Origin: Paracoccus sp. N5
GTDB taxonomy: Bacteria; Pseudomonadota; Alphaproteobacteria; Rhodobacterales; Rhodobacteraceae
Length of the DNA stretch: 64,000 nucleotides
Direction of reading: 5' to 3'
Assembly (NCBI RefSeq): GCF_000371965.1
Contig: NZ_AQUO01000001.1
Location: 1,682,001 to 1,746,000 of the forward strand
The notes under the pieces are model-generated. The model was not told where the DNA came from and did no database searches. It worked only from the letters and a program-made list of their open reading frames with translations. Each line of letters starts with the position of its first letter. The stretch's first letter is position 1. Positions 24,102 through 31,586 of the stretch are shown piece after piece. The position numbers and the translations under genes are program-made.

Positions 24102-25370
24102 ATGACCAGCCTGACCGACCGCAAGAACGCCGCCATCTCGCGCGGCGTCGGCATGACCACGCAGGTCTATGCCGAGCGCGCCGAAAACGCCGAGATCTGG
24201 GACAAGGACGGCAATCGCTACATCGACTTCGCCGCCGGCATCGCGGTCGTGAACACCGGCCACCGCCACCCGAAGGTGATCGCGGCGGTCAAGGAGCAGC
24301 TCGACCGCTTCACCCATACCTGCCACCAGGTCGTGCCCTACGAGAATTACGTCGCCCTGGCCGAGCGGCTGAACGCGCTGGTTCCCGGCAAGGGGCCCAA
24401 GAAGACCGCCTTCTACACCACCGGCGCCGAGGCGGTGGAAAACGCCATCAAGATCGCCCGCCACCATACCGGCCGGGCCGGGGTGATCGCCTTTTCCGGC
24501 GGCTTCCACGGCCGCACCTTCCTCGGCATGTCGCTGACCGGCAAGGTCCAGCCCTACAAGGCCGGGTTCGGGCCGATGATGAACGACATCTGGCACCTGC
24601 CCTTTCCGAACAGCACCCATGGCGTGACGGCCGAGGACGCGCTGGCGGCCTTGGACCGGCTGTTCAAATCCGACATCGACCCGGCGCGGGTCGCGGCGAT
24701 CATCATCGAGCCGGTGCAGGGCGAGGGCGGCTTCTACGAGGCGCCGGCGGGCTTCATCCAGCGCCTGCGCCAGATCTGCGACCAGTATTCGATCCTCTTG
24801 ATCGCGGACGAGGTGCAGACCGGCTTTGCCCGCACCGGCAAGCTGTTCGCCATGGAGCACCATGGCGTCGCGGCCGATCTCACCACCATGGCCAAGGGCC
24901 TGGGCGGCGGGCTGCCGATCAGCGCCGTCACCGGCCGGGCCGAAGTGATGGACAGCCCGCAGCCCGGCGGCCTGGGCGGCACCTATGCCGGCAATCCGCT
25001 GGCCGTCGCGGCCGCCCATGCGGTGCTGGACGTGATCGAGGAGGAGCAGCTTTGCGACCGCGCCACCCGGCTCGGCCAGCGACTGAAGCAGCGCCTGGCC
25101 GGCCTGGCCGAGGCGGTGCCCGAGATCGTCGACATTCGCGGCCCCGGCTTCATGAACGCGGTCGAGTTCAACATCACCGGCAGCGACAAGCCCAACCCCG
25201 AACTGACCAACCGGGTGCGCGAGGAGGCGCTGAAGCGCAACCTGATCCTCTTGACCTGCGGCGTCTATGGCAACGTGATCCGCTTCCTGGCGCCGCTGAC
25301 CATCCCCGACGCGGTCTTCGACGAGGCGCTGGACATCATCGAGGATTCGATCCGCGCCGCCCGCGGCTGA
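24102..25370 (+). CDS. gabT: 4-aminobutyrate aminotransferase (class III PLP)
   Basis: 422 residues. Class III aminotransferase with the PLP lysine at 265 in TTMAKGLGGGLPISAV, Asp 236 (IADEVQTGFARTGK) contacting the pyridine nitrogen, and the GGFHGRT motif. Overall sequence is closest to GabT, which transfers the amino group of GABA to 2-oxoglutarate giving succinic semialdehyde. No gabD or transporter gene is adjacent, and related enzymes acting on 5-aminovalerate are hard to exclude. Divergent from the rhomboid gene. Confidence 0.85.
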   Translation: MTSLTDRKNAAISRGVGMTTQVYAERAENAEIWDKDGNRYIDFAAGIAVVNTGHRHPKVIAAVKEQLDRFTHTCHQVVPYENYVALAERLNALVPGKGPKKTAFYTTGAEAVENAIKIARHHTGRAGVIAFSGGFHGRTFLGMSLTGKVQPYKAGFGPMMNDIWHLPFPNSTHGVTAEDALAALDRLFKSDIDPARVAAIIIEPVQGEGGFYEAPAGFIQRLRQICDQYSILLIADEVQTGFARTGKLFAMEHHGVAADLTTMAKGLGGGLPISAVTGRAEVMDSPQPGGLGGTYAGNPLAVAAAHAVLDVIEEEQLCDRATRLGQRLKQRLAGLAEAVPEIVDIRGPGFMNAVEFNITGSDKPNPELTNRVREEALKRNLILLTCGVYGNVIRFLAPLTIPDAVFDEALDIIEDSIRAARG

Positions 25371-25389
25371 TCCGGCGCCAACCGGCACC

Positions 25390-25411
25390 GGCCGCGCCCC
25401 CGGTCGCGGCC
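25390..25411 (+). terminator. G+C-rich hairpin after gabT
   Basis: GGCCGCG (25390-25396) pairs with CGCGGCC (25405-25411), 20 bases after the gabT stop and 4 bases before a GGGTATTTG repeat with eight As. Confidence 0.55.
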
Positions 25412-25415
25412 GGCC

Positions 25416-25434
25416 GGGTATTTGAAAAAAAAGC
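25416..25434 (+). repeat. GGGTATTTG interspersed repeat, copy 3
   Basis: GGGTATTTG followed by an A8 run and GC, downstream of the gabT hairpin in the gabT orientation. Confidence 0.7.
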
Positions 25435-25470
25435 AGGCCGGGGCGGCGCCCAAGGGGCGAGAGGCCATGG

Positions 25471-25492
25471 CTTCTTCGTTCCTCAAATACCC
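25471..25492 (-). repeat. GGGTATTTG interspersed repeat, copy 4
   Basis: On the minus strand: GGGTATTTGAGGAAC then GAAGAAG. Faces copy 5 across a G+C-rich block that can pair with itself. Confidence 0.7.
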
Positions 25493-25522
25493 AAGCGGCC
25501 GCGCGCATGAGAGCGGTCGGCG

Positions 25523-25545
25523 GGGTATTTCGGAAACAGAGAAAG
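25523..25545 (+). repeat. GGGTATTTG-type interspersed repeat, copy 5
   Basis: GGGTATTTCGGAAAC then AGAGAAAG. One base differs from the common core (C in place of G at position 9). Opposed to copy 4. Confidence 0.65.
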
Positions 25546-25583
25546 CTGCAGGACAGTGCCCGGACGCGCGGATCGCCCCGGCC

Positions 25584-25605
25584 TTTCACCGTTTTTCAAA
25601 TACCC
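25584..25605 (-). repeat. GGGTATTTG interspersed repeat, copy 6
   Basis: On the minus strand: GGGTATTTGAAAAAC then GGTGAAA, following the accA hairpin in the accA orientation. Confidence 0.7.
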
Positions 25606-25625
25606 CCGCGGCCCGGGCGGCGGGG
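25604..25625 (-). terminator. Hairpin abutting the accA stop codon
   Basis: CCCCGC (25604-25609) and GCGGGG (25620-25625) form a 6-bp stem with a 10-base loop directly next to the accA stop (25626). The GGGTATTTG repeat continues from the stem. Confidence 0.6.
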
Positions 25626-26582
25626 TCAGGCCAGCGCCTTGGAGCCCATCTGCAGGAACTTCTGCCGCCGGTCCTTGACCAGCTCGGCCGGCTTCTTGCC
25701 GTCGAGCTCGGCCAGCATGGCGGCGATGGCGTCGCCCACCGCGGCCATGGCGTCCTGGGGCGCGCGCTGGGCGCCGCCCAGCGGCTCGGCGATGATCTGG
25801 TCGATCACGCCCAGTTTCTTCAGGTCCTGCGCCGTCAGCTTCAGCGCCGTGGCGGCCTCGCGCATCTTCTCGGCATCCTTCCACAGGATCGAGGCGCAGC
25901 CCTCGGGCGAGATCACCGAATAGATCGAATGTTCCAGCATGGCGATGCGGTTCGCGGTGGCGAAGGCCACGGCGCCGCCCGAACCGCCCTCGCCGATGAT
26001 GACCGAGACCAGCGGCACGCCGATCTGCAGGCATTTCTCGGTCGAGCGCGCGATGGCCTCGGACTGGCCGCGTTCCTCGGCGCCCTTGCCGGGATAGGCG
26101 CCGGGCGTGTCGACCAGGGTGATGACCGGCAGGCGGAAGCGGTCGGCCATGTCCATCAGCCGGATCGCCTTGCGATAGCCCTCGGGCCGGGCCATGCCGA
26201 AATTATGGGTGATGCGGGTCTTGGTGTCGTTGCCCTTTTCATGGCCGATCACCACGCAGGGCTTGTCACGGAAGCGGGCGAGGCCGCCCATGACGGCGTG
26301 ATCCTCGCCAAAGGCGCGGTCGCCGGCCAAGGGCGTGTATTCGGTGAAGAGCTGCTCGATATAGTCGCGGCAATGCGGGCGTTCGGGGTGGCGGGCGACC
26401 TGGGTCTTGCGCCAGGGATCGAGCTGGCGATAGAGGTCACGCAGCATGTCGCCGGCCTTCTTGTCGAGCGCCGCGGCCTCTTTCTCGAGATCGACGCCTT
26501 CGCCCTTGCGGGCCAGCACCCGCAACTCCTCGGCCTTGCCCTCCAGGTCGGCGAGGGGCTTTTCGAACTCGAGATAGGTCAT
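25626..26582 (-). CDS. accA: Acetyl-CoA carboxylase carboxyltransferase subunit alpha
   Basis: 318 residues, the usual AccA length. Starts MTYLEFEKPLADLEGKAEEL; contains HPERPHCRDYIEQLF, GHEKGNDTKTRITHNFGMA, the oxyanion-hole region DTPGAYPGKGAEERGQSEAI and IGEGGSGGAVAFATANRIAM. With AccD it moves the carboxyl group from biotin-BCCP to acetyl-CoA, the first step of fatty acid synthesis. The other acc genes are not nearby. Upstream is moaE on the same strand with a 75-base gap. Confidence 0.97.
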   Translation of the reverse strand: MTYLEFEKPLADLEGKAEELRVLARKGEGVDLEKEAAALDKKAGDMLRDLYRQLDPWRKTQVARHPERPHCRDYIEQLFTEYTPLAGDRAFGEDHAVMGGLARFRDKPCVVIGHEKGNDTKTRITHNFGMARPEGYRKAIRLMDMADRFRLPVITLVDTPGAYPGKGAEERGQSEAIARSTEKCLQIGVPLVSVIIGEGGSGGAVAFATANRIAMLEHSIYSVISPEGCASILWKDAEKMREAATALKLTAQDLKKLGVIDQIIAEPLGGAQRAPQDAMAAVGDAIAAMLAELDGKKPAELVKDRRQKFLQMGSKALA

Positions 26583-26657
26583 TCAGGGCTCCGCGCTGTG
26601 ATCGGTCCATCTGCGGGGACTATATGCTTGTCCGGGGCCCGGATTGCAACTTGCGCG

Positions 26658-27092
26658 TCACCACCGCGACAGCGCGTCCTCGTCCTCGGACCGGGCCTCG
26701 ACCCAAGCGCCGGCACCGTCGGGGCCGATCTCGCGCTTCCAGAACGGGGCGCGCGACTTCAGCCAGTCCATCAGGTATTCCGCCGCCGCGAAGGCGGCCT
26801 GGCGGTGGCGGGCGGCGGTCGCGACCATCATGATCGGCTCGCCCACCGCCAACCGGCCATGGCGGTGGATCACGCGCCAGTCCGACAGGCCGAAACGCTG
26901 CGCCGCCTCGGCGCCATAGGCGGCCAGCGCCTTTTCGGTCATGCCGGGATAATGCTCGATCTCCAGCGCGACCAGCCGGCCGCCCTCGTCGCGCACCAGG
27001 CCCGAGAAGGTCACGATGGCGCCGGCGCCGGTGCCGAAGCCCGAGAGTTCGGTGCCGAGGTCGAAGGGCTCGCTTTGCACCCGGGCGGTCAT
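26658..27092 (-). CDS. moaE: Molybdopterin synthase catalytic subunit
   Basis: 144 residues. MoaE features: GAIVTFSGLVRDEGG, LEIEHYPGMTEKAL, IHRHGRLAVGEPIMMVA and the catalytic Lys in PFWKREIGPDG. It converts precursor Z (cPMP) to molybdopterin using the thiocarboxylate of MoaD. One base separates it from moaD upstream; pgsA, moaD and moaE form a tight minus-strand unit. Confidence 0.95.
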   Translation of the reverse strand: MTARVQSEPFDLGTELSGFGTGAGAIVTFSGLVRDEGGRLVALEIEHYPGMTEKALAAYGAEAAQRFGLSDWRVIHRHGRLAVGEPIMMVATAARHRQAAFAAAEYLMDWLKSRAPFWKREIGPDGAGAWVEARSEDEDALSRW

Positions 27093-27093
27093 C

Positions 27094-27345
27094 TCAGCCC
27101 CCGGTCATCGGCGGAAAGAAGGCCACCTCGCGCGCGCCGGCGAGCGGCGCGTCGAGATCGGCCAGTTCCTGGTCCAGCGCGACGCGCACCGCCGCCAGGT
27201 CCGACAGCGCGGCGGCGTGCCATTCGTCCAGCGCCACCAGCTCGGCCACCAGCTCGCGCACGGTGGCGGCGCGGGTCTCGATCCGCTCGCGCGGCTGGCC
27301 GATGCGTTCGCGCAGCCAGGCGAAATAGAGCACGTCAATGGCCAT
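27094..27345 (-). CDS. moaD: Molybdopterin synthase sulfur carrier subunit
   Basis: 83 residues, ubiquitin-like fold, ending FFPPMTGG; the C-terminal Gly-Gly is the site of adenylation and thiocarboxylation. Starts MAIDVLYFAWLRERIGQPRE. It delivers sulfur to cPMP in the MoaD2E2 complex. Its first 11 bases overlap the end of pgsA. Confidence 0.93.
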   Translation of the reverse strand: MAIDVLYFAWLRERIGQPRERIETRAATVRELVAELVALDEWHAAALSDLAAVRVALDQELADLDAPLAGAREVAFFPPMTGG

Positions 27346-27964
27346 CGGAATCCCTCAGGAAAGGCCGTGCCTTGTCGAAATAATCCCAGCCGGTGATCGC
27401 GGTCAGCACGGCGGCGATCCAGATCAGCAAAAGCCCTGCCTGCGTCGCGAGATCCGACCAGCTGTCCGACCAGGGCAGACTGGTCTCGCCCACCAGGGGC
27501 GGGTGTCCGACCTCGTAATAGTTCAGCCCGGTGCCCAGGAACAGCACGGCAATGGCGACCATCTGCGCCGTGGTCTTCCATTTCGCCAGCCTGGTGACCT
27601 TCAGCATCCGCGACTGGTCGCCCAGGAATTCGCGCAGGCCCGAGACGAAGACCTCGCGGAACAGGATCACGGTCGAGGGCAGGATCAGCCAGGGGTTCAT
27701 GCCGGAATAGCCGGTGATGACCACCACGGCGATGATGACCATGGCCTTGTCGGCGATCGGATCCATGGCGGCGCCGAAGCGGCTTTCCTGGCCCCAGGCG
27801 CGCGCCAGATAGCCGTCGAACCAGTCGGTCACGGCGGCGACCAGGAACAGCGCCAGCGCCGCGAAATCCGCGAAGGGCCGGCTTAGGAAAAAGAACATCA
27901 GCGGCACCAGCGGCGCGGCCGCAAGTCGCAGAACGGTCAGGATATTGGGCAGGGTCCAGCGCAT
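27335..27964 (-). CDS. pgsA: CDP-diacylglycerol-glycerol-3-phosphate 3-phosphatidyltransferase
   Basis: 209 residues, four to six membrane helices. The CDP-alcohol phosphatidyltransferase motif runs from DWFDGYLAR through the Gly to MDPIADK (the DG-AR-G-D-D pattern) at about residues 48-73. It makes phosphatidylglycerophosphate, the precursor of phosphatidylglycerol and cardiolipin. I start at ATG 27964 (MRWTLPNILTVLRL), the standard PgsA start. Divergent from the truncated haemoglobin gene. Confidence 0.95.
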   Translation of the reverse strand: MRWTLPNILTVLRLAAAPLVPLMFFFLSRPFADFAALALFLVAAVTDWFDGYLARAWGQESRFGAAMDPIADKAMVIIAVVVITGYSGMNPWLILPSTVILFREVFVSGLREFLGDQSRMLKVTRLAKWKTTAQMVAIAVLFLGTGLNYYEVGHPPLVGETSLPWSDSWSDLATQAGLLLIWIAAVLTAITGWDYFDKARPFLRDSDGH

Positions 27965-28041
27965 GGCCTGCAATCTAGGCGCTTGCGCGGCCGGGGGGAA
28001 GAGGCCAGACGCGGCGGGTCGCGCCTGCGCTATTTCTGGAT

Positions 28042-28058
28042 GGGAATAATTATTTCCC
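28042..28058. promoter_or_regulatory. A+T-rich palindrome upstream of the haemoglobin gene
   Basis: GGGAATAATTATTTCCC is a near-perfect 17-base dyad in the pgsA/haemoglobin divergent gap, 72 bases before the haemoglobin start. Its A+T-rich core stands out sharply from the surroundings, so an operator is plausible. Confidence 0.4.
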
Positions 28059-28129
28059 GGAAAGCACAATTTTTGCCGCGAATCGGGCATTTTCCTGCTA
28101 GGCTGCGGCCGTGGCTTGCGGAGGGCCCC

Positions 28130-28534
28130 ATGTATTTCGCCGGACAAAAGAAGGATTCGCTGTTCACCCGCCTGGGCGGCGAGGAGGGCGTGCGGGCTCT
28201 GGTCGAGCTGTTTTACGACATCATCGAGCAGGACGAGGCGGCGCAGCCGCTGCACCAGCTGCATCTGCAAGGCTCGGGCGTCGCGCATTCGCGGGCCGAG
28301 CAGTTCAATTACCTCTGCGGCTTCTTCGGCGGGCCGCAGCATTACGTCATGCGCCACGGCCATTCCCGCCTGCGCGAGATCCACAAGCATGTCCCCATCG
28401 GCCCCGAGATGCGCGACCTGTGGCTGGCCTGCATGGAAAAGGCCATCGCGCAACGCGGTATCGCCCCGGACTTGGCGGCGCAGCTGATGCGGCATTTCGC
28501 CGTCGCGGCCGAGACCTCGCGCAACCGGGACTGA
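28130..28534 (+). CDS. Group II truncated haemoglobin
   Basis: 134 residues, two-over-two globin of the trHbO group: LFTRLGGEEGVRALVELFYD at the N-terminus (B10 Tyr in FYD), YLCGFFGGPQHYV in the E helix region, proximal His in REIHKHVPIG and the group II Trp G8 in MRDLWLACMEKA. Such globins bind O2 or NO and often help in NO or peroxide handling. Start at ATG 28130 after GGAGGG. No partner reductase adjacent. Confidence 0.92.
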   Translation: MYFAGQKKDSLFTRLGGEEGVRALVELFYDIIEQDEAAQPLHQLHLQGSGVAHSRAEQFNYLCGFFGGPQHYVMRHGHSRLREIHKHVPIGPEMRDLWLACMEKAIAQRGIAPDLAAQLMRHFAVAAETSRNRD

Positions 28535-28537
28535 GCC

Positions 28538-30409
28538 TCAGCCCTTCTGGAAGTGATCCACGATCTTCTGCGCCAGCGATTCGCTGATGCCCTCGACCGC
28601 GACCAGGTCGGCAAGACCGGCGCGGCTGACCGCCTTGGCGCTGCCGAAATGCTGGAGCAGGGCGCGCTTGCGGCTGGCGCCGACGCCGGCGATTTCGTCC
28701 AGCGGATTCGCCATCACCGCCTTGGCGCGCTTGGCGCGATGCGTGCCGATGGCCCAGCGATGCGCCTCGTCGCGCAGGCGCTGCACGAAATACAGCACCG
28801 GATCGTTCATGCGCAGGGCAAAGGGGCGCTGGCCGAAGCGGTGGAATTCCTCCTTGCCGTGGTCGCGGTCGAGGCCCTTGGCGACGCCGACCATGGGGAT
28901 GTCCTCGACCCCCATGTCGGCCATGATCTGATGCACCGCCGAGACCTGCCCGGCGCCGCCGTCGATCAGCAGCAGGTCGGGCCAGGCGTCGGTCTGGCGG
29001 TCGGGATCCTCTTTCAGCAGGCGCGAGAAGCGGCGGGTCAGCACCTCGCGCATCATGCCGAAATCGTCGCCGGGGGTGATCTCGGTGCCCTTGATGTTGA
29101 ACTTGCGATACTGGCTCTTGATCCAGCCTTCGGGGCCGGCGACCACCATGCCGCCGACGGCATTGCTGCCCTGGATATGGCTGTTGTCATAGACCTCGAT
29201 GCGCTGCGGCACGGCGGGCAGGTCGAAGGCCTCGGCCAGACCCTCCAGCAGCCGCTGCTGCGCGGCGCTTTCCGACATGCGGCGGGCTAGGCTCTCGCGC
29301 GCGTTGCGCAGGGCGTTTTCCACCAGCTCGGCCTTTTCGCCGCGCTGGGGCACGCCCAGGGCGACCTTGCGGCCGGCCTTCTCGGTCAGGATCTCGGCCA
29401 TCAGGTCGGGATCCTCGATGCCATGCGACAGCAGGACCATGCGCGGCGGCACCTTGCCGTCGTAGAATTGCGCCAGGAACGCCTGCATCACCTCATCGGC
29501 GGATTCGACGCCGTTGAGCTTGGGGTAGAAGTCGCGGTTGCCCCAGCTCTGATTGCCGCGGATGAAGAACACCTGCACGCAGGCCTGGCCGCCCTCCATA
29601 TGCAGCGCGATCACGTCGGCCTCGGGCACGCCGCGCGGGTTGATCGCCTGCACCGATTGCACGGCGGTCAGCGCCTTGATGCGGTCGCGCAGCGCGGCGG
29701 CGCGTTCGTATTCCATCGCCTCGGCGGCCTCGGCCATCTCGCGCGCCAGGTTGGCCTGCACGGCGGTGGACTTGCCTTGCAGGAAGCGTTCGGCGTCCAG
29801 CACCAGCGCGGCGTAATCCGCCTGTTCGATGCGGCCGACGCAAGGCGCCGAGCAGCGCTTGATCTGGAATAGCAGGCAGGGCCGGGTGCGGCTGCTGAAT
29901 GTCGCGTCGGTGCAGCTGCGCAGCAGGAACACCCGCTGCAGCTGGTTCAGCGTCCGGTTCACCGCCCCGGCGCTGGCGAAGGGGCCGTAATAGTCGCCCT
30001 TTTCCGACTTGGCGCCGCGGTGCTTCTTGATCTGGGCAAAGGGATGCGCCTTGGCGACCAGGATGTTCGGGAAGGACTTGTCGTCGCGCAGAAGCACGTT
30101 GTAGCGTGGCTTCAGCTGCTTGATGAGGTTCTGTTCCAAAAGCAGCGCCTCGGTTTCCGTGCGCGTGGTCAGGAACATCATCGAGCAGGTTTCGCGGATC
30201 ATCCGGGCGATGCGCCCCGAATGGCCGGCCGGGCGGGCATAGTTCGACACCCGCGCGCGCAGGTTGCGCGCCTTGCCGACATAGAGCACCGCCCCCTGCG
30301 CATCCAGCATGCGATAGACCCCCGGCGAGCCGTCGAGCGTCTTCAGATAGTCCTGGATCAGCGCGTGGCCGGTCTTGGCGGGCCGCTTGTCTGGGGTGGA
30401 ATCGGTCAT
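28538..30409 (-). CDS. uvrC: Excinuclease ABC subunit C
   Basis: 623 residues. Domain order: GIY-YIG nuclease (about 25-105; SPGVYRMLDAQGAVLYVGKA), UvrB-binding UVR motif (about 210-245), RNase H-like endonuclease domain (IEVYDNSHIQGSNAVGGMVV to LLIDGGAGQVSAV), and C-terminal helix-hairpin-helix pair (LDEIAGVGASRKRALLQHFG). It makes both incisions in nucleotide excision repair. Converges with the haemoglobin gene, three bases apart. Confidence 0.97.
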   Translation of the reverse strand: MTDSTPDKRPAKTGHALIQDYLKTLDGSPGVYRMLDAQGAVLYVGKARNLRARVSNYARPAGHSGRIARMIRETCSMMFLTTRTETEALLLEQNLIKQLKPRYNVLLRDDKSFPNILVAKAHPFAQIKKHRGAKSEKGDYYGPFASAGAVNRTLNQLQRVFLLRSCTDATFSSRTRPCLLFQIKRCSAPCVGRIEQADYAALVLDAERFLQGKSTAVQANLAREMAEAAEAMEYERAAALRDRIKALTAVQSVQAINPRGVPEADVIALHMEGGQACVQVFFIRGNQSWGNRDFYPKLNGVESADEVMQAFLAQFYDGKVPPRMVLLSHGIEDPDLMAEILTEKAGRKVALGVPQRGEKAELVENALRNARESLARRMSESAAQQRLLEGLAEAFDLPAVPQRIEVYDNSHIQGSNAVGGMVVAGPEGWIKSQYRKFNIKGTEITPGDDFGMMREVLTRRFSRLLKEDPDRQTDAWPDLLLIDGGAGQVSAVHQIMADMGVEDIPMVGVAKGLDRDHGKEEFHRFGQRPFALRMNDPVLYFVQRLRDEAHRWAIGTHRAKRAKAVMANPLDEIAGVGASRKRALLQHFGSAKAVSRAGLADLVAVEGISESLAQKIVDHFQKG

Positions 30410-30708
30410 GCTGTTAACGAAATGATTCTGGGGCCGCGCTGCAAGTTCCGGCGTGGAAGTTCAAGCAGAATCCTGTCCACGGAATCTGTGGATAACTCTG
30501 TGAATCAGCTTGGGAGCAGCGGTCGATCCGCAAGCGTTTGTTGGGGATTCCTCGATCTGCACAAAAAACAGGCAGTAAAGTAACGCCTTGTTTTCGTCGT
30601 ATATTTTTTCTCCTTTCGCCAATCCCCTGAATCTCTTGCCAGAATCGTGAAGGATCGGTGAATGCCCGGCCAAAGGTGGACAACTTGCCGCAAGGGCACG
30701 GCCCGGCG
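30410..30708. other. 299-base gap upstream of uvrC with a DnaA-box motif
   Basis: No gene is seen here. The gap contains a perfect DnaA box, an overlapping inverted repeat (TCCAC 30476-30480, GTGGA 30488-30492) and an A+T-rich stretch at about 30560-30615 (TTGTTTTCGTCGTATATTTT). It should also carry the uvrC promoter. Confidence 0.5.
30487..30495 (-). promoter_or_regulatory. Perfect DnaA box
   Basis: TGTGGATAA on the plus strand is the complement of the consensus DnaA box TTATCCACA. A single perfect box may regulate uvrC transcription or titrate DnaA; it is not enough to define an origin. Confidence 0.45.
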
Positions 30709-31479
30709 CTATTCAACCCCAAGGACATCGGGCGTGCGCCAGGCCAGATGCTGGCCGCCGTCGGTGCAGATCAGCTGGCCGGTGACCGAGGGCGAGTCGA
30801 GGAAGAATCCCAGCGCGGCGCAGACATCGCCCGGCCCGGCGCCGCGTTCCAGGATGGTGGCGGCGCGCTGGCGGCTGAAATGGCTGTCGGATTGCCGGGT
30901 GCCCTGCACGGTCGGGCCGGGGCCGATGGCATTGACGCGGATGTCGGGCGCCAGGGCCTGGGCCGAGGTCCGGGTCAGCCACCACAGGCCCGCCTTGGCC
31001 AGCGAATAGGTCATGAACTCCGGCGTCGGTTTCAGCACCCGCTGGTCGATCATGTTGACCACCAGCGCGCGCGCCACCGGCTCGTCGCCGCCGCGGTCGG
31101 CCCCGGGCGCCTGGGCGGCAAAAGCCTGGGTCAGCAGGAAGGGCGCGCGCAGGTTCGAGCCCATGTGCCGGTCCCAACTGTGCCGGCTGGCGCTTTGCAG
31201 GTTGTCGTATTCGAAGATCGAGGCATTGTTCACCAGCACCGTCAGCGGTCCCAAGGCCGCGGTGGCGCGCGGCACCAGCGCTTCGGCGGCCTCGGGGTCC
31301 AGAAGATCGGCCTGCAGGATCTTGGCGCGGACGCCAAGCGCGCGGATCTCGGCCGCGGTGGCCTCGGCCTCGGCGGCGGATGCGTGGCAATGTACGGCGA
31401 TGTCGTGGCCGCGGCCGGCCAGATACAGCGCCATGGCCTTGCCCAGCCGGCGGGCGCCCCCGGTAATCAGCGCGGTCAT
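30709..31479 (-). CDS. SDR family oxidoreductase (pteridine reductase-like)
   Basis: 256 residues, short-chain dehydrogenase fold: TGGARRLGKAMALYLAGRG nucleotide site, NNAS at VLVNNASIF, and catalytic Tyr-x-x-x-Lys in FMTYSLAKAGLWWL. The GGARRxG variant of the glycine motif and the PGPTVQGTRQSD loop are typical of the pteridine/dihydrofolate reductase-like (FolM/PTR1) group, so an NADPH-dependent pterin reduction is plausible. The start codon overlaps the stop of a 36-codon gene (AATGA), which follows an S49 peptidase gene. Confidence 0.82.
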   Translation of the reverse strand: MTALITGGARRLGKAMALYLAGRGHDIAVHCHASAAEAEATAAEIRALGVRAKILQADLLDPEAAEALVPRATAALGPLTVLVNNASIFEYDNLQSASRHSWDRHMGSNLRAPFLLTQAFAAQAPGADRGGDEPVARALVVNMIDQRVLKPTPEFMTYSLAKAGLWWLTRTSAQALAPDIRVNAIGPGPTVQGTRQSDSHFSRQRAATILERGAGPGDVCAALGFFLDSPSVTGQLICTDGGQHLAWRTPDVLGVE

Positions 31480-31586
31480 TTCAGCGGAATCCCCAGGATT
31501 TTGGCGATGATCCGGCGCACGCCCGGGCCGGCGACCAGCGCCAGCGCGATGATGATCAGCAGGCACAGGATGACGGTCTTGATCAT
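31476..31586 (-). CDS. 36-residue single-pass membrane protein
   Basis: A very short gene (MIKTVILCLLIIIALALVAG...RIIAKILGIPLK) with one hydrophobic helix at residues 4-20 and a basic C-terminal tail. It is coupled at both ends: its ATG overlaps the peptidase stop (ATGA, 31583-31586), and its TGA overlaps the SDR start. That arrangement argues strongly that it is translated. I do not recognise a family. It may be an accessory of the S49 peptidase or simply a small inner-membrane protein of unknown role. Confidence 0.65.
   Translation of the reverse strand: MIKTVILCLLIIIALALVAGPGVRRIIAKILGIPLK

Noticed and set aside
25371..25625. CRISPR array between gabT and accA
   Set aside because: The repeated units alternate in orientation, vary in sequence and have irregular spacing; they are the interspersed 3'-end repeat.
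30410..30708. Chromosomal origin of replication
   Set aside because: Only one perfect DnaA box is present and no parAB, gidA, hemE or dnaA gene lies near; the evidence supports at most a DnaA-binding site.
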